Counted from the stretch's first letter, positions 22,407-32,152 are shown. The stretch: 64,000 nt of DNA from Desulfovibrio sp. (GCA_017415765.1 JAFQED010000017.1:1-64000), one strand, 5' to 3'. The notes: a model not told the origin generated them from the letters alone. Made by a program: numbers and translations.

Positions 22407-25400
22407 CTATCTTTTTGTCCCCTTGACCGGCTCAGGCAGCAGGCCCTGCATCAGGGAAAGATGCTGTCCGGTGGTGCGTTTGTGCGCCGTCAGGGTGCTT
22501 TGGCGGCAAAACTGGCGTATATCTCCCAAAAAGGGCGATGGCGCAAGGTGCAGCGTCCGGCCATACAGGTTGCGCCGGGTGCAGTGGCTGATAAACAGGC
22601 CACGAGCGGCGCGGGTCAGCCCCACATAGAGCAGACGGCGTTCTTCGGCCAGGGCTGCTTCCTGTGCAGCCGGGCTGCTGTCTGTAGCCGTATCGCTGTC
22701 CACGGTTGCGTCAGCGTGTGCGCGCTGCCCGCCTTGCTCCCTGCCCTTGGGGGCAGCTTCCCACAGCAGTTCGCGGCGTAGCGGCAGCAGGCCGCTTTCC
22801 AGCCCCGGCAGAAAGACCGCCTGAAACTCCAGCCCCTTGGAAGCGTGCAGGGTCAAAAGCTGCACCCGCTCTGCCTTGGCCTGGATCATCTCGGCCTCCC
22901 GCAGCCATGCCAGACGCTCAAGGAAGGGACGCCAGCCCCCGCACTCGGCCCAGAGGCGGCAAAGCTCCCGCCAGGCTTGCCCCTTGCAGAACAGTGTGGC
23001 GTCTGCCCCTGCCCACGGCTGGCTTTGCAGCCAGACCTGCATGGCTTGAGGCTTGGGCAGGTCTGCTGCGGCCCACGGCAGTGATGACTGATCCATACTG
23101 CCCTGCTCTACTCTGGGCAGGGCCTCCGCAAAACCGCAAGTGGTGGCGATCAAAGCCAGAAAATGGGCGCAAACCGGGTCTTGTCGAAAATCCTGCCGGG
23201 CCGGGGCAGCACAGGGGATGCCCGCCTGTTCCAAGGCCGCCAGCAAGGGGGGGATCTGTGCCTTGAGCCGTACCAGCACGGCAATGTCAGCGGGCGCAAG
23301 CTGGCCGTCCAGCAGGGCGTCTGCGCTGTCTGCCTGGATGGCCTGTCTGTCCAGCAAACTGTGCGAGCTGGCCCCCAGCAGACGCTGGATACGTCCGGCC
23401 AGCCAGCGGGCCTCGGCCTGTTCGTCCGGTGCAACGAACAGGCGCAACAGGGCCGGACGCTCCTTGACGGCCAGCAGCGGCCCGCAGTGTCCCTGCCCCT
23501 GCAAAAGGCTATGGGCCATATCCAGCACGCCCTGACTGGCGCGGTAACTTTGCCCAAGGCGGCAGAGGTGCAGCCCCGGCCAGCAGGTCCGCCACTGCTC
23601 CTCGCTGTGTCCTGATGCTCCCCGGAAGGCGTAGATGGCCTGATCCGGGTCGCCAATGCCAAAAAAGCCCGTTCCGTCCTCTGGCAGCAAAGCCCGCAGG
23701 ATGGCCGCCTGCTTGGGGGAGATGTCCTGTGCTTCATCCAGCAGGATATGCCGCCAGCGTCCTCGCAGGGAGGGGGCCAGTTCCAGCAGACCGTCCAGCA
23801 GGTCGCCATAGTCCAGCCACGGGCTGTCGGCATCAGCTGTTTTGCGGGCTGCATAACGGGCTGCGGCGTGCGCGGCAGGGCTGCCTTTGGGCAAGGGCGT
23901 ATCCAGCTCACGGGCCAGTTGCAAGGCCTCCCAGTACTGGCGGAGGGTGCGTTGATCTGTTGCGGTATTGCCGTTCAGCAGGCTGGCAAGAAGGGGGGCC
24001 GAACTGTAAGCAGGCTTGGGGGCAGCCTCCTCCTGTGCGGCACAGAACAGGCGGAAGGCTGCGTCATCATCCAGCAGACGGCAACCGGGCCGGGCCTCGC
24101 GCAGCAGCCCCCAGGCCAGGCCGTGCAGGGTGTCGCACTGCGGCAACCCTGCCAAATCCGGCAGGGCCTTGGCCAGCCGCTGGCGCATTTCCGCAGCGGC
24201 CCTGCGGGTAAAGGTGACCGCCAGCAGACTGTTTGCGGGTTGCCCCTGTTCCAGCAGCCACTGCAAACGGCCCACAAGGATACGGGTCTTGCCAGCCCCT
24301 GGCCCGGCAGCCACCAGCACAGGGCCTGGCCCGGCTTGCAGGGCGGCAAGCTGTTCTGTGGAATAGCGTATGGGGCTGGGCTGTTCGGCAGTGATGGTTG
24401 CGGCAGCCCTTGTGGCCATGTTTGCTGTGGGTCTGCTCATGCCTCCATCAAGCGGCAGGGTTTGGGCTGGCACAGCCTGGGGAGCAGCCTTGGGCGGTCG
24501 CCCCCGCTTTTTGCTGGCTGCTGCGTCGCTACGGGAGGCAGACGCGCCCGCAAGGCCCGGCAGACGGGAGCTGCCCCGTCCTGCCAGTTCTCCCGGCGCA
24601 AAAACCTTCACCGTGCCGTACTCCCCGTCATAGCCGCCCTGTCGAAAAACCTGCCCGCGCCGCATCCGGGCCACAGCCTCTCCCAGCTCATCCCAGACCG
24701 GGCGTATCTGCTCTTCGGGCAGGGTACAGAGGATGTCCAGCTCTGGCCCAAGCTCCCGCAGCAGACGGGCATAGTGGTCTTGCACCTTGCGTGAGCCTGC
24801 ACCCACGCCCAAGATTTCGCCCAAGATCTCCGGCAGGGGGATCAGGGGGCGGGCTTCCGGCTCCAGCGGCAGCGTGGCCGGGGCATCGCGGTCGGCCAGT
24901 TCCAGCACGCGGTGCAGCACACCGATGGTCAGGGGCTTGCCGCAGACCGGGCACATATCCCCCATAGCGCGGGCCTGTTGCGGTTCCAGCACCACCTGAC
25001 AGGCCCGATGCCCGTCCAGATGGTACTTGCCTTCCTCCGGGTAAAATTCCAGCGTCCCCAGAAAACGGCAGTCCAGCCCGTCCTGCGGCTGACGGCGGGC
25101 TGCCGTGCGCAGGGCGGTGAATATGCCGTTATAGGAGGGCTGCCCGGCAAAAAGATTGCCCTCCCGCCCCAGATTGGCCCCGGAGTGGGCATCGGAATTG
25201 GAAACAAGGGCATAGCCGTCCAACTGGCTGACCATGCGGTTCATGGCCGGGTCGGAGGAAAGGCCGGTCTCTACGGCAAAGATGTGCGGGGTCAGGTCGC
25301 CAAAGCAGTCTTCCATGCGGTCAAAGCCGGACTTGGAACCGAACAGGGCGAACCACGGTGTCCAGATATGGGCAGGGATGAGCACCGCATCGGGCGCGGT

Positions 25401-25865
25401 TTCCAGGGTTATTTCCAGCAGGTCGCGTGAATCCAGCCCCAGGATGGGCCGCCCGTCCGCATTGAGGTTGCCGATTTGCGCCAGCCGCTGCGAAAGGCGT
25501 TCCGCATCCTCCAGGCTGGAAACATAGACAAGATTATGAACCTTGCGCACCTTGCCGTGCCGCTTGTAGATGGAGCTGATTTCCCCCTGAAGGCAAAACA
25601 GGGGGGCGGGAGCGCGGTTGTCCTCTCCCTCTGCCAGAAACGGCAGGGGGTCGGGCTGCCCCTTGAGGCGGTAAAGCCCACTGGGGGCATCCGGCTCAAG
25701 CTGTTCGCGCAGTTCTGCCCGCCATTGCGGATGGGTAAAGTCCCCTGTGCCGAGGACCGCAATGCCCTTGCACATGGCCCACGCCGCCAGATGGCGCGGG
25801 GTAAGGGCCTTGCTGGTGGCGCGGGAAAAGCGGGAATGGATGTGCAGGTCGGCAACAAAGGGCAT
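22407..25865 (-). CDS. EndoQ-type PHP nuclease fused to a UvrD/Rep superfamily 1 helicase
   Basis: A 1152-residue two-part DNA-repair protein. Residues 1-330 resemble endonuclease Q, a PHP-fold enzyme that nicks DNA 5' of deaminated bases: ADLHIHSRFS (His8, His10), FTHPQW, NSDAHS near residue 228, and a zinc-finger part with CPVCG near 308. A low-complexity linker covers about 430-500. The C-terminal 640 residues are a UvrD-like helicase: GPGAGKT near 518, LDEAQDIS near 705, GDPDQAIYAFRGA, LLTLHASKGLEFQAVFLPG, and ERRLLYVGLTRA. The start at 25865 has GAGGTGG; the frame to 25919 has no better site. The fusion suggests nick formation and unwinding in one protein. Confidence 0.85.
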   Translation of the reverse strand: MPFVADLHIHSRFSRATSKALTPRHLAAWAMCKGIAVLGTGDFTHPQWRAELREQLEPDAPSGLYRLKGQPDPLPFLAEGEDNRAPAPLFCLQGEISSIYKRHGKVRKVHNLVYVSSLEDAERLSQRLAQIGNLNADGRPILGLDSRDLLEITLETAPDAVLIPAHIWTPWFALFGSKSGFDRMEDCFGDLTPHIFAVETGLSSDPAMNRMVSQLDGYALVSNSDAHSGANLGREGNLFAGQPSYNGIFTALRTAARRQPQDGLDCRFLGTLEFYPEEGKYHLDGHRACQVVLEPQQARAMGDMCPVCGKPLTIGVLHRVLELADRDAPATLPLEPEARPLIPLPEILGEILGVGAGSRKVQDHYARLLRELGPELDILCTLPEEQIRPVWDELGEAVARMRRGQVFRQGGYDGEYGTVKVFAPGELAGRGSSRLPGLAGASASRSDAAASKKRGRPPKAAPQAVPAQTLPLDGGMSRPTANMATRAAATITAEQPSPIRYSTEQLAALQAGPGPVLVAAGPGAGKTRILVGRLQWLLEQGQPANSLLAVTFTRRAAAEMRQRLAKALPDLAGLPQCDTLHGLAWGLLREARPGCRLLDDDAAFRLFCAAQEEAAPKPAYSSAPLLASLLNGNTATDQRTLRQYWEALQLARELDTPLPKGSPAAHAAARYAARKTADADSPWLDYGDLLDGLLELAPSLRGRWRHILLDEAQDISPKQAAILRALLPEDGTGFFGIGDPDQAIYAFRGASGHSEEQWRTCWPGLHLCRLGQSYRASQGVLDMAHSLLQGQGHCGPLLAVKERPALLRLFVAPDEQAEARWLAGRIQRLLGASSHSLLDRQAIQADSADALLDGQLAPADIAVLVRLKAQIPPLLAALEQAGIPCAAPARQDFRQDPVCAHFLALIATTCGFAEALPRVEQGSMDQSSLPWAAADLPKPQAMQVWLQSQPWAGADATLFCKGQAWRELCRLWAECGGWRPFLERLAWLREAEMIQAKAERVQLLTLHASKGLEFQAVFLPGLESGLLPLRRELLWEAAPKGREQGGQRAHADATVDSDTATDSSPAAQEAALAEERRLLYVGLTRAARGLFISHCTRRNLYGRTLHLAPSPFLGDIRQFCRQSTLTAHKRTTGQHLSLMQGLLPEPVKGTKR

Positions 25866-25873
25866 GATCCACC

Positions 25874-26677
25874 TCAAGTGCTTGCGCCAGACTGCGCGGA
25901 TGTGTCCAGCCAGGGGCAAAAGCGCAGGGCGCGCCGTGTCCAGAGCGGGCGGCCCGCTGATGTCCTGCTATTCCTGCGCGGGTGCAGGACAAGCGGGGAT
26001 TCCAGCCGCAACTCGCTGGCCGCATTTTTTCGGCTCTCTGTCAAAATGCGTGTGGCCGGGGCGTGGGTGTACGGGCTGAGTGGCAGGATGCGGCGCACGC
26101 CAAAACCGGCAGCCTCCAGCGCGGCACAAAGCCGGGGCAGGGCCTCGGCGGCAAAGATACAGCAAAAACGGCCATGATGCCGCAAAAGGCGGGCAGCCGC
26201 AGCGCAAAATATGGGCAGGGCGTCAGCCTCGTCAGGGGAGCTGCCAAGGGCGCGTTCCCGCAAGGGCTTTGGCGAAGGGCGGCCCTGTCCCGCTGATCTA
26301 TAGGGCGGGTTTGCCAGCACCAGATCCAGACTGTTTTCCGGCAGGGGCAGACTGTTGATTGCCGCAAGGTCAATACAGTGAAAGTGCAGCCGTTCAGCCA
26401 GTCCAAGGCGGGCGGCATTGCGCCCGGCTGCCGCGTGCAGTTCCGGCTCACGTTCAAGGCCATATCCGGTCAGGTTCTGGCAGTGCAGCCCCAGGGCCAG
26501 CAGAGCCGCGCCACAGCCGCTGCCCAGTTCTGCCACCTGCCAGTGCCTTGGGGACGGAGGCAGGCAGACCCCGGCAAAGGCTGCCAGCAAAAGGGCATCT
26601 GCCCCAAAGCGATAGGAACCCGGCGGCTGCTCCAGACAACGCGGAAAGTTTGCGCGGGCCGCCGCAACCGTGCTCAC
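25874..26677 (-). CDS. TrmN6-like SAM-dependent methyltransferase
   Basis: A 267-residue class I methyltransferase. It has the SAM-binding ELGSGCGAALLAL, the acidic residue in GYGLEREPEL, and the NPPY motif (LVLANPPYRS) of N6-adenine and N5-glutamine methylases. N-terminal FGADALLLAAF is the form seen in tRNA1(Val) A37 N6-methyltransferases, the most likely role. The C-terminal 30 residues are Arg/Ser-rich and unusual. Its ATG overlaps the U32 gene stop by 4 bases, and the EndoQ-helicase gene begins 8 bases past its stop, making one leftward transcript. Confidence 0.75.
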   Translation of the reverse strand: MSTVAAARANFPRCLEQPPGSYRFGADALLLAAFAGVCLPPSPRHWQVAELGSGCGAALLALGLHCQNLTGYGLEREPELHAAAGRNAARLGLAERLHFHCIDLAAINSLPLPENSLDLVLANPPYRSAGQGRPSPKPLRERALGSSPDEADALPIFCAAAARLLRHHGRFCCIFAAEALPRLCAALEAAGFGVRRILPLSPYTHAPATRILTESRKNAASELRLESPLVLHPRRNSRTSAGRPLWTRRALRFCPWLDTSAQSGAST

Positions 26678-28803
26678 AATAAGGCACCGTCCCAGTTAAA
26701 GAGGCCCTGACGCCGCGCCTCCGGCAGGGAGGCTGGCGGGTTTTCCTGTATATGCACGAAGAAGCTGTAGCCAGCGGCCAGCAATTCGGGCCGCTTTTCC
26801 GTCAGATCCAGCGGCCAGCCGGGGTACAGCCAGATATTGCCGCCGTACTGGCGACTCCAGAAAACCTCCCCCTTGGGACTGATGAATGGCTCGTTGGGTT
26901 TGACGCCCAGCAGGCCAAAGCGGCTCAGGCCCACAGGCCAGAAGCCACTCAGTACCACACCCAGCGGCAGAGGGCTTTGCTGTGGCAGAGCCAGAAAGTC
27001 CTCCCGTGGCAGCTCCGGGCTGACAAAAGCCCCGGCAAAGCCCATCCGGGCCAGCACGCCAAGGGCCGGAGCATTGGCCGCATTGCAAAACGGCCCGGCC
27101 AGAAGGTCGGCATCATCGGGCAGCTCCTGCGGAAAGAATCCCCGTTGCCACGGCGCGTTGCAGACAAAGTGCCGTGCCCCGTCCCGCCACAGGCGTTCCA
27201 CCATGCGGCGCATGGCGGCTTCCTCTCCGGGCCAGAGCACCGGGGGGAGCCACCACGCCATACGCGGGACGACAGTGCGCGAAAGTTCGGCCGTGCGCTG
27301 GCCCAGCCACAGGGCTGTCAGTTGCTTGCGCTCGCCGCGTGTCTCGCGGCCCTGCGGCAGACTGGCCCGCAGCAGCATGTCGGGCCTGGGCCGGGCCTTG
27401 ATGGTTTTGGGCAGGCGGGGGCTGTCTTCCACCGGGCGGCTGGGCCGTCCGGGAAAGGCCGCCAGTCTGTCCTGCCAGTCCTGCAACAGGCGGGTCAGTT
27501 CCGGCTCACGCCGGTCTATCAGAAAAACCGGCGTACCGGCCTTGGGGCTTTTGTGTTTGGGCAGACGCAGCAGCAGACTGCCGCCCTTGGGGGTGCGGCG
27601 CGTCACAGGCAGAGTGGCATGCCAGCGTTCGTCTTCCAGTCCTACACGCAGGTAGTCCTGCGGCAGCAGTTCCAGATGCGGTTTGAGGATCAGGCGGCCA
27701 TCAGGCTCCACCCGTATCTTGCCAGCCAGCAGACCAGAGCTGGTCTGCCCATCAGGACTGGTGGGGACGCGGTCTTTCTGCGGCAAAAAGCGGGCCTTGC
27801 TGCCGGGGCGGCCAAGGGCCATTTCCAGCACTTCCTCGGCATACTTCTTGGCCTGGGCATCACCGGGGTTGTCGCGCAGGGTGCGGTAGGCGGTCACCAC
27901 ATGAAAGACATAGTGCGGGCCTTTTTTGCGGCCTTCCAGCTTCCACGACACCAGATGGGGGATGCCAAGCAGGGTCTTGGCCAGAGCGTCCAGCGAAAGA
28001 TCCAGACAGGAGAAAAAACGCCCGCTGTGCTCCTTGCTGCGGCTGCTGCCACGGGGTTGGCGGCGCGGGGCTTCTGCCGCACCTTTGCGCTTGCCCGTGC
28101 TTTTGCGTCCTTCTGCATCCTGCTGCCACAGGGCCTGTATGGCCGGGCCTCCCTGCCGGTAGACGCGGCGGCAGGGTTGCACACAGCGGCCTCGCAAACC
28201 GCTTTTGCCACCCATGTAGCTGGACCAGTAGCAACGGCCGGACACGCAGTAGCAAAGCGCACCATGCACAAAACATTCCAGTTCCAGCCCTTCCGGACAG
28301 GCTTCGCCCATCTGGCGGATCTCATCGATGGAAAGTTCTCGCGGCAGGATGACCCGGCTCGCGCCAAGGGCCTTGGCCTGAAGCAGGGCTTCGGGATGGG
28401 TCAGGTTGGCGAGGGTAGAAAGGAATATCCCCCCCTCAAAGCCAGCCTGCCGGGCCAGATCCAGCAGGGCCATGTCCTGGATGATCAGGCCATCCGGCCG
28501 GGCCTGTCGGGCCAGACGGGCCATGAGCCTGTAGGCTGCCGCGCTTTCACCGGGCTTGACCAGGCTGTTCATGGCCACATAGACACGGCTGCCCCCGGCA
28601 TGGGCAAGATCTGTCAGGCGCGAAAGCTCCGTCAGGCTGAAGTTTTCGGCCTGCATCCTGGCCGAAAAATGCTTCAGGCCCAGATAAACGGCGTCTGCCC
28701 CGGCGGCAAGGGCCGCAAGGAAACAGGCCGTATCCCCGGCCGGGGCGAGGATCTCCGGCCGTTGGGGCGTAGGTGCGGGCAGACTGGCAGGGGAGGTGTT
28801 CAT
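26674..28803 (-). CDS. Peptidase U32 family protein (RlhA/YhbU-type)
   Basis: A 709-residue U32 protein. The N-terminal TIM-barrel begins PEILAPAGDTACFLAALAAGADAVYLG. The conserved cysteine block is LECFVHGALCYCVSGRCYWSS followed by GLRGRCVQPCRR; these cysteines hold an Fe-S cluster in members that hydroxylate tRNA or rRNA. Known members (RlhA, TrhP, UbiU/V) act in prephenate-dependent RNA hydroxylation or O2-independent ubiquinone synthesis. A long C-terminal extension follows. The start at 28803 overlaps the epimerase stop (ATGA). Because the RNA-hydroxylating members use prephenate, the aromatic operon could supply it, but this is inference. Confidence 0.8.
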   Translation of the reverse strand: MNTSPASLPAPTPQRPEILAPAGDTACFLAALAAGADAVYLGLKHFSARMQAENFSLTELSRLTDLAHAGGSRVYVAMNSLVKPGESAAAYRLMARLARQARPDGLIIQDMALLDLARQAGFEGGIFLSTLANLTHPEALLQAKALGASRVILPRELSIDEIRQMGEACPEGLELECFVHGALCYCVSGRCYWSSYMGGKSGLRGRCVQPCRRVYRQGGPAIQALWQQDAEGRKSTGKRKGAAEAPRRQPRGSSRSKEHSGRFFSCLDLSLDALAKTLLGIPHLVSWKLEGRKKGPHYVFHVVTAYRTLRDNPGDAQAKKYAEEVLEMALGRPGSKARFLPQKDRVPTSPDGQTSSGLLAGKIRVEPDGRLILKPHLELLPQDYLRVGLEDERWHATLPVTRRTPKGGSLLLRLPKHKSPKAGTPVFLIDRREPELTRLLQDWQDRLAAFPGRPSRPVEDSPRLPKTIKARPRPDMLLRASLPQGRETRGERKQLTALWLGQRTAELSRTVVPRMAWWLPPVLWPGEEAAMRRMVERLWRDGARHFVCNAPWQRGFFPQELPDDADLLAGPFCNAANAPALGVLARMGFAGAFVSPELPREDFLALPQQSPLPLGVVLSGFWPVGLSRFGLLGVKPNEPFISPKGEVFWSRQYGGNIWLYPGWPLDLTEKRPELLAAGYSFFVHIQENPPASLPEARRQGLFNWDGALL

Positions 28804-29816
28804 ATCTTGTAATACTCTTTGTACCATACCACGAAGCGGGCTATGCCTTCGCGCAGTGGTGTGGCGGGGGTAAAGCCGGTGGCGGCGGTCAGCGGGGCAA
28901 TATCGGCCCAGGTGGACTCCACATCGCCGGGCTGCATGGGCAGCATTTGTTTTTTGGCCGTGAGGCCAAGACAGTCTTCAAGGGTGGCGATAAATTCGCC
29001 CAGCTCCACGGTCTGGTTGTTGCCGATATTGTAGATACGCCACGGGGCAGAGCTGCTGGCCGGGTCGGGCGCAGCCGGGTCAAAGCCGGGGTCGGCTGTA
29101 GCAGGCATGGGCAGCAGACGTACCACGCCTTCTATAATATCATCGATATAGGTAAAATCGCGCCGCATCTTGCCCGCGTTGAAAACCCTGATAGGCTCAC
29201 CGCGCACGATGGCCGTGGTAAAAAGGTGCAGGGCCATGTCCGGTCTGCCCCACGGCCCATAGACCGTAAAGAAGCGCAGCCCGGTACAGGGCAGCCCGTA
29301 CAGATGGCTGTAGGTATGGGCCATCAGTTCGTTGCTCTTCTTGGTGGCGGCGTACAGGCTGATGGGGTGATCCACATTGTGGGAGGTGGAGTACGGCCGG
29401 GACGTGTTCATGCCATAGACGGACGAGGACGAGGCAAAGAGCAGGTGCTCCACCCTGTGATGGCGGCAACATTCCAGCAGGTTGGCAAAACCCACCAGAT
29501 TGGAGCTGACATAGGATGCCGGGTTCTCCAGACTGTAGCGCACCCCGGCCTGTGCGGCCAGATTGACCACATGGCTGAAGTTTTCCTGCGCAAACAGGGC
29601 TGCCAGACCGCTGGCGTCCGCAAGATCAAGGCGGCAAAAGCGAAAACGCTCGGCCTGGGGCATGGCTTCAAGCTGGGCCAGCCGATCCAGCTTGAGCTGC
29701 ACATCGTAGTAGTCATTGCAGTTATCAAGCCCCACCACGCTATGCCCATCAGTCAAAAGCCGCTGACAGAGGTGGTAGCCAATAAAACCGGCCGCGCCGG
29801 TGACCAGAACACGCAT
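28800..29816 (-). CDS. NAD-dependent epimerase, UDP-glucuronate 4-epimerase type
   Basis: A 338-residue extended short-chain dehydrogenase that interconverts nucleotide sugars, probably UDP-glucuronate and UDP-galacturonate. It has the NAD loop VTGAAGFIGYHLCQRLL, the active-site pair SSSSVYG and YAATKKSNE, and the family segments RFFTVYGPWGRPDMA and FTYIDDIIEGV. The start at 29816 has a strong GGAGGGG site; the longer frame to 30005 runs into the divergent gene. Overlap with the U32 gene (ATGA) places it first in the leftward transcript. The product would feed surface polysaccharide synthesis. Confidence 0.88.
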   Translation of the reverse strand: MRVLVTGAAGFIGYHLCQRLLTDGHSVVGLDNCNDYYDVQLKLDRLAQLEAMPQAERFRFCRLDLADASGLAALFAQENFSHVVNLAAQAGVRYSLENPASYVSSNLVGFANLLECCRHHRVEHLLFASSSSVYGMNTSRPYSTSHNVDHPISLYAATKKSNELMAHTYSHLYGLPCTGLRFFTVYGPWGRPDMALHLFTTAIVRGEPIRVFNAGKMRRDFTYIDDIIEGVVRLLPMPATADPGFDPAAPDPASSSAPWRIYNIGNNQTVELGEFIATLEDCLGLTAKKQMLPMQPGDVESTWADIAPLTAATGFTPATPLREGIARFVVWYKEYYKI

Positions 29817-29875
29817 ATTCCCCTCCGTGGATGAATCCCCAAGGTAAGCCAGAAGAGCGGCGGGGGCAAGAGGGC

Positions 29876-29904
29876 TTGCCGGAAGCCGCCGGGCAACGTA
29901 TCCT
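29876..29904 (+). promoter_or_regulatory. Sigma70 promoter of the 29923 gene
   Basis: TTGCCG (29876-29881), a 17-base spacer and TATCCT (29899-29904), with the ATG 19 bases downstream of the -10 box and GAGGT between them. Confidence 0.55.
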
Positions 29905-29922
29905 ATGCAATGAGGTATTTGC

Positions 29923-30897
29923 ATGGATGATTTTTTGCACAAACATTCGGCACAGGGCGCGGGCACACGATCCGCCACAGGGCAAGGCATGACAGGGCAG
30001 GCCACTGCTTCGGCAACACAGGCAGATGCCGGGCAAAAGACCGCAGGACAGGGGGGTGCCCCTGGTGCTACCCGTCAGCCGTGGTACGCAGGGCGGCACA
30101 AGGATTCGCTTTTTTATCTGCTCATTGCGGTTTTGCTGGTAGAAATGATCGTGAGCGGCGTGGCCTTTTTTTACGGACTGGTACACTCCACCCCCGATGT
30201 GCCGGGTGGGCCGCCGGTGGCGCGATTTCCCTGGCTGGCCTGGGGTGTGGCCTCTGTGCTGGCCCCGGTGGGCCTGTTGCTGGTGGTGCATCTGACGGGC
30301 CTGTGGCTTGCCCGCACACTGGAGCGGGATGAAGCCCTTGCGGCTGGCGACCCTGCTGCGGGGGGCAGCAACGCTGCGGCAAGCAAACTGCATCCCCGTG
30401 TGGAGAGCTTTTACGCCATGGTCCGCAGCGCGCCCACAGTGGTGCTGCTGCTCGGCATTTTGCTGCTGGGTGCGGCCCTCTTTTTTGTGGATGGGGCGTT
30501 CAGCGCGCTGGTGCGTCTGGGTGAAGAACTGTTGCCCTATCTGCCCTGGCTGGCGGGCAGCGCAGCGGCCCTGCTGGCCGTGTGCTATGTGACCCACCGC
30601 TGGCTGCTGCATCGCCAGCGGCGTATGGAACAGGAATACGCCTTCCGGCGTGAGGTGCTGGAGCGTACCGGCATTGTGCTGATGGACAGGAACAGCCTTG
30701 CCCTGCCGCAGGATGCTGCCCAGCAGGGCCGCCTGGTGGAATTGCCCACGCTGACGGGCGTACGGGCCCTGCCTGCCGCGCCGGGGAGTCTTGCCCCGTC
30801 AGGGGGCGGGACGGACAAGCCTGCTGCCCCGGAGGCTGATGTCCCGCCAGGCGCATCCCCCACAGTACTGGATGTGGAAGCCACCCCTCGTGGCTGA
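29923..30897 (+). CDS. Membrane protein of unknown function, 4 TM segments
   Basis: A 324-residue protein I do not recognise. A polar, Gln/Thr/Gly-rich N-terminus (1-58) is followed by four hydrophobic segments at about 62-86, 98-126, 170-193 and 205-230. A cytoplasmic tail of some 95 residues is rich in Pro, Gly and Ala. It has no conserved enzymatic motif. GAGGT precedes the ATG. It is divergent from the epimerase and precedes aroC, which has its own promoter, so it is probably transcribed alone. Confidence 0.65.
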   Translation: MDDFLHKHSAQGAGTRSATGQGMTGQATASATQADAGQKTAGQGGAPGATRQPWYAGRHKDSLFYLLIAVLLVEMIVSGVAFFYGLVHSTPDVPGGPPVARFPWLAWGVASVLAPVGLLLVVHLTGLWLARTLERDEALAAGDPAAGGSNAAASKLHPRVESFYAMVRSAPTVVLLLGILLLGAALFFVDGAFSALVRLGEELLPYLPWLAGSAAALLAVCYVTHRWLLHRQRRMEQEYAFRREVLERTGIVLMDRNSLALPQDAAQQGRLVELPTLTGVRALPAAPGSLAPSGGGTDKPAAPEADVPPGASPTVLDVEATPRG

Positions 30898-30947
30898 AGC
30901 CGTTGCAGAGGGAGCGCACCTGGTGCCCTGCCCCGTGCTTGCCCCGC

Positions 30948-30976
30948 TTGCCAGTGGCGGGTGGCTTCCCTATACT
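30948..30976 (+). promoter_or_regulatory. Sigma70 promoter of aroC-recD2
   Basis: TTGCCA (30948-30953), a 17-base spacer and TATACT (30971-30976). It lies 70 bases before the aroC ATG and after the stop of the preceding membrane protein gene. Confidence 0.65.
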
Positions 30977-31045
30977 GCGGGCATCACGCAACACGTGCCC
31001 AACAGGCCAGAATAGGCCCCGGCAGTAATCAACAAGGCAGGAGAT

Positions 31046-32152
31046 ATGGCAGGCAACAGCTTTGGGCGCATCCTGCGCCTGACGACCTTTGGTGAATCCC
31101 ACGGCGTTGGCCTTGGCTGTGTGCTGGACGGCTGTCCGGCAGGACTGGAACTCTGCGAGGCCGACATCCAGTGTGATCTGGACAGGCGTAAGCCCGGCCA
31201 GGGGCCCACAGCCACCAAGCGTAAGGAAGCCGACCGGGTGCAGATACTTTCCGGTGTCTTTGAAGGCCGCACCACCGGCACACCCATCGCCCTCTACATC
31301 GCCAATGAAGACCAGCGTTCTCGCGATTACGGCAATCTGGCCGAGATATTCCGGCCAGGTCAGGCCGATTGGGGCTATTTTTGCAAGTACGGCGATGTAC
31401 GTGATTACCGTGGTGGTGGACGGGCCTCCGGCCGGGAGACGGCCGCCCGTGTAGCCGCCGGTGCCATTGCCAGAAAGCTGCTGGCCCGGCAGGGCATCAG
31501 CGTACTGGCTGCCTGTGTTGCCTTGGGCGGCATTGCCATCGAGCCAGACGCCATTGATATGGATGGCGCGCTGGAGCGGCCCTATTTTGCCGCGTCTGAT
31601 GATGCCCCGGCCCGCTGGGACGCCGTGGTGGCCGAGGCCCGCAAGGCCGGGGATACCCTGGGCGGTATCGTACGGATCGTGGCGCGCAATGTGCCTGCCG
31701 GGCTGGGTGAACCTGTCTTTGACAAACTGGAAGCCCTGCTGGCCCATGCCATCATGAGTGTGGGGGCGGTCAAGGGCTTTGAGGTGGGCGAAGGCTTTGG
31801 CGCGGCTGGGCTGCGTGGCTCGCAGAACAACGACCCGCTCTTGCCCGGCCCGCTGGGTGGTGCTGCGGGCAGTGGCGGTGATGCGCGTTTTGCCTCCAAC
31901 CATGCCGGGGGTATCCTTGGCGGCATTTCCAGCGGGCAGGAAATCGTCCTGCGGGCAGCGGTCAAACCCATTGCCTCCATTGCGCAGGAACAGCAGACCA
32001 TCGACAAGCAGGGCAATGCCACAAAAATAGTCATTGGCGGGCGGCACGATCTGGCAGCCATCCCGCGCATCATACCTGTACTTTCTGCCATGACGGCCCT
32101 GACCCTGGCCGATGCCCTGCTGCTGCAAAAGCGGATGGAGCCTGCCGGGTGA
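31046..32152 (+). CDS. aroC: Chorismate synthase
   Basis: Last step of the shikimate pathway: anti-1,4-elimination of phosphate from EPSP, needing reduced FMN. The 368 residues contain the three signatures: GESHGVGLGCVLDGCPAG near the start, GRASGRETAARVAAG in the middle, and DARFASNHAGGILGG plus GRHDLAAIPRI near the end. AGGAG lies before the ATG. It is separated from the other aromatic genes by 15 kb but supplies chorismate to PheA. It overlaps recD2 by 4 bases (GTGA). Confidence 0.97.
   Translation: MAGNSFGRILRLTTFGESHGVGLGCVLDGCPAGLELCEADIQCDLDRRKPGQGPTATKRKEADRVQILSGVFEGRTTGTPIALYIANEDQRSRDYGNLAEIFRPGQADWGYFCKYGDVRDYRGGGRASGRETAARVAAGAIARKLLARQGISVLAACVALGGIAIEPDAIDMDGALERPYFAASDDAPARWDAVVAEARKAGDTLGGIVRIVARNVPAGLGEPVFDKLEALLAHAIMSVGAVKGFEVGEGFGAAGLRGSQNNDPLLPGPLGGAAGSGGDARFASNHAGGILGGISSGQEIVLRAAVKPIASIAQEQQTIDKQGNATKIVIGGRHDLAAIPRIIPVLSAMTALTLADALLLQKRMEPAG

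Noticed and set aside
26752..28812. A 686-codon plus-strand frame
   Set aside because: Antisense to the U32 protein gene, which has the conserved cysteine block; no domain is seen in the shadow.
30500..32128. A 542-codon minus-strand frame
   Set aside because: Antisense to aroC and the membrane protein gene, both with normal starts and family features.
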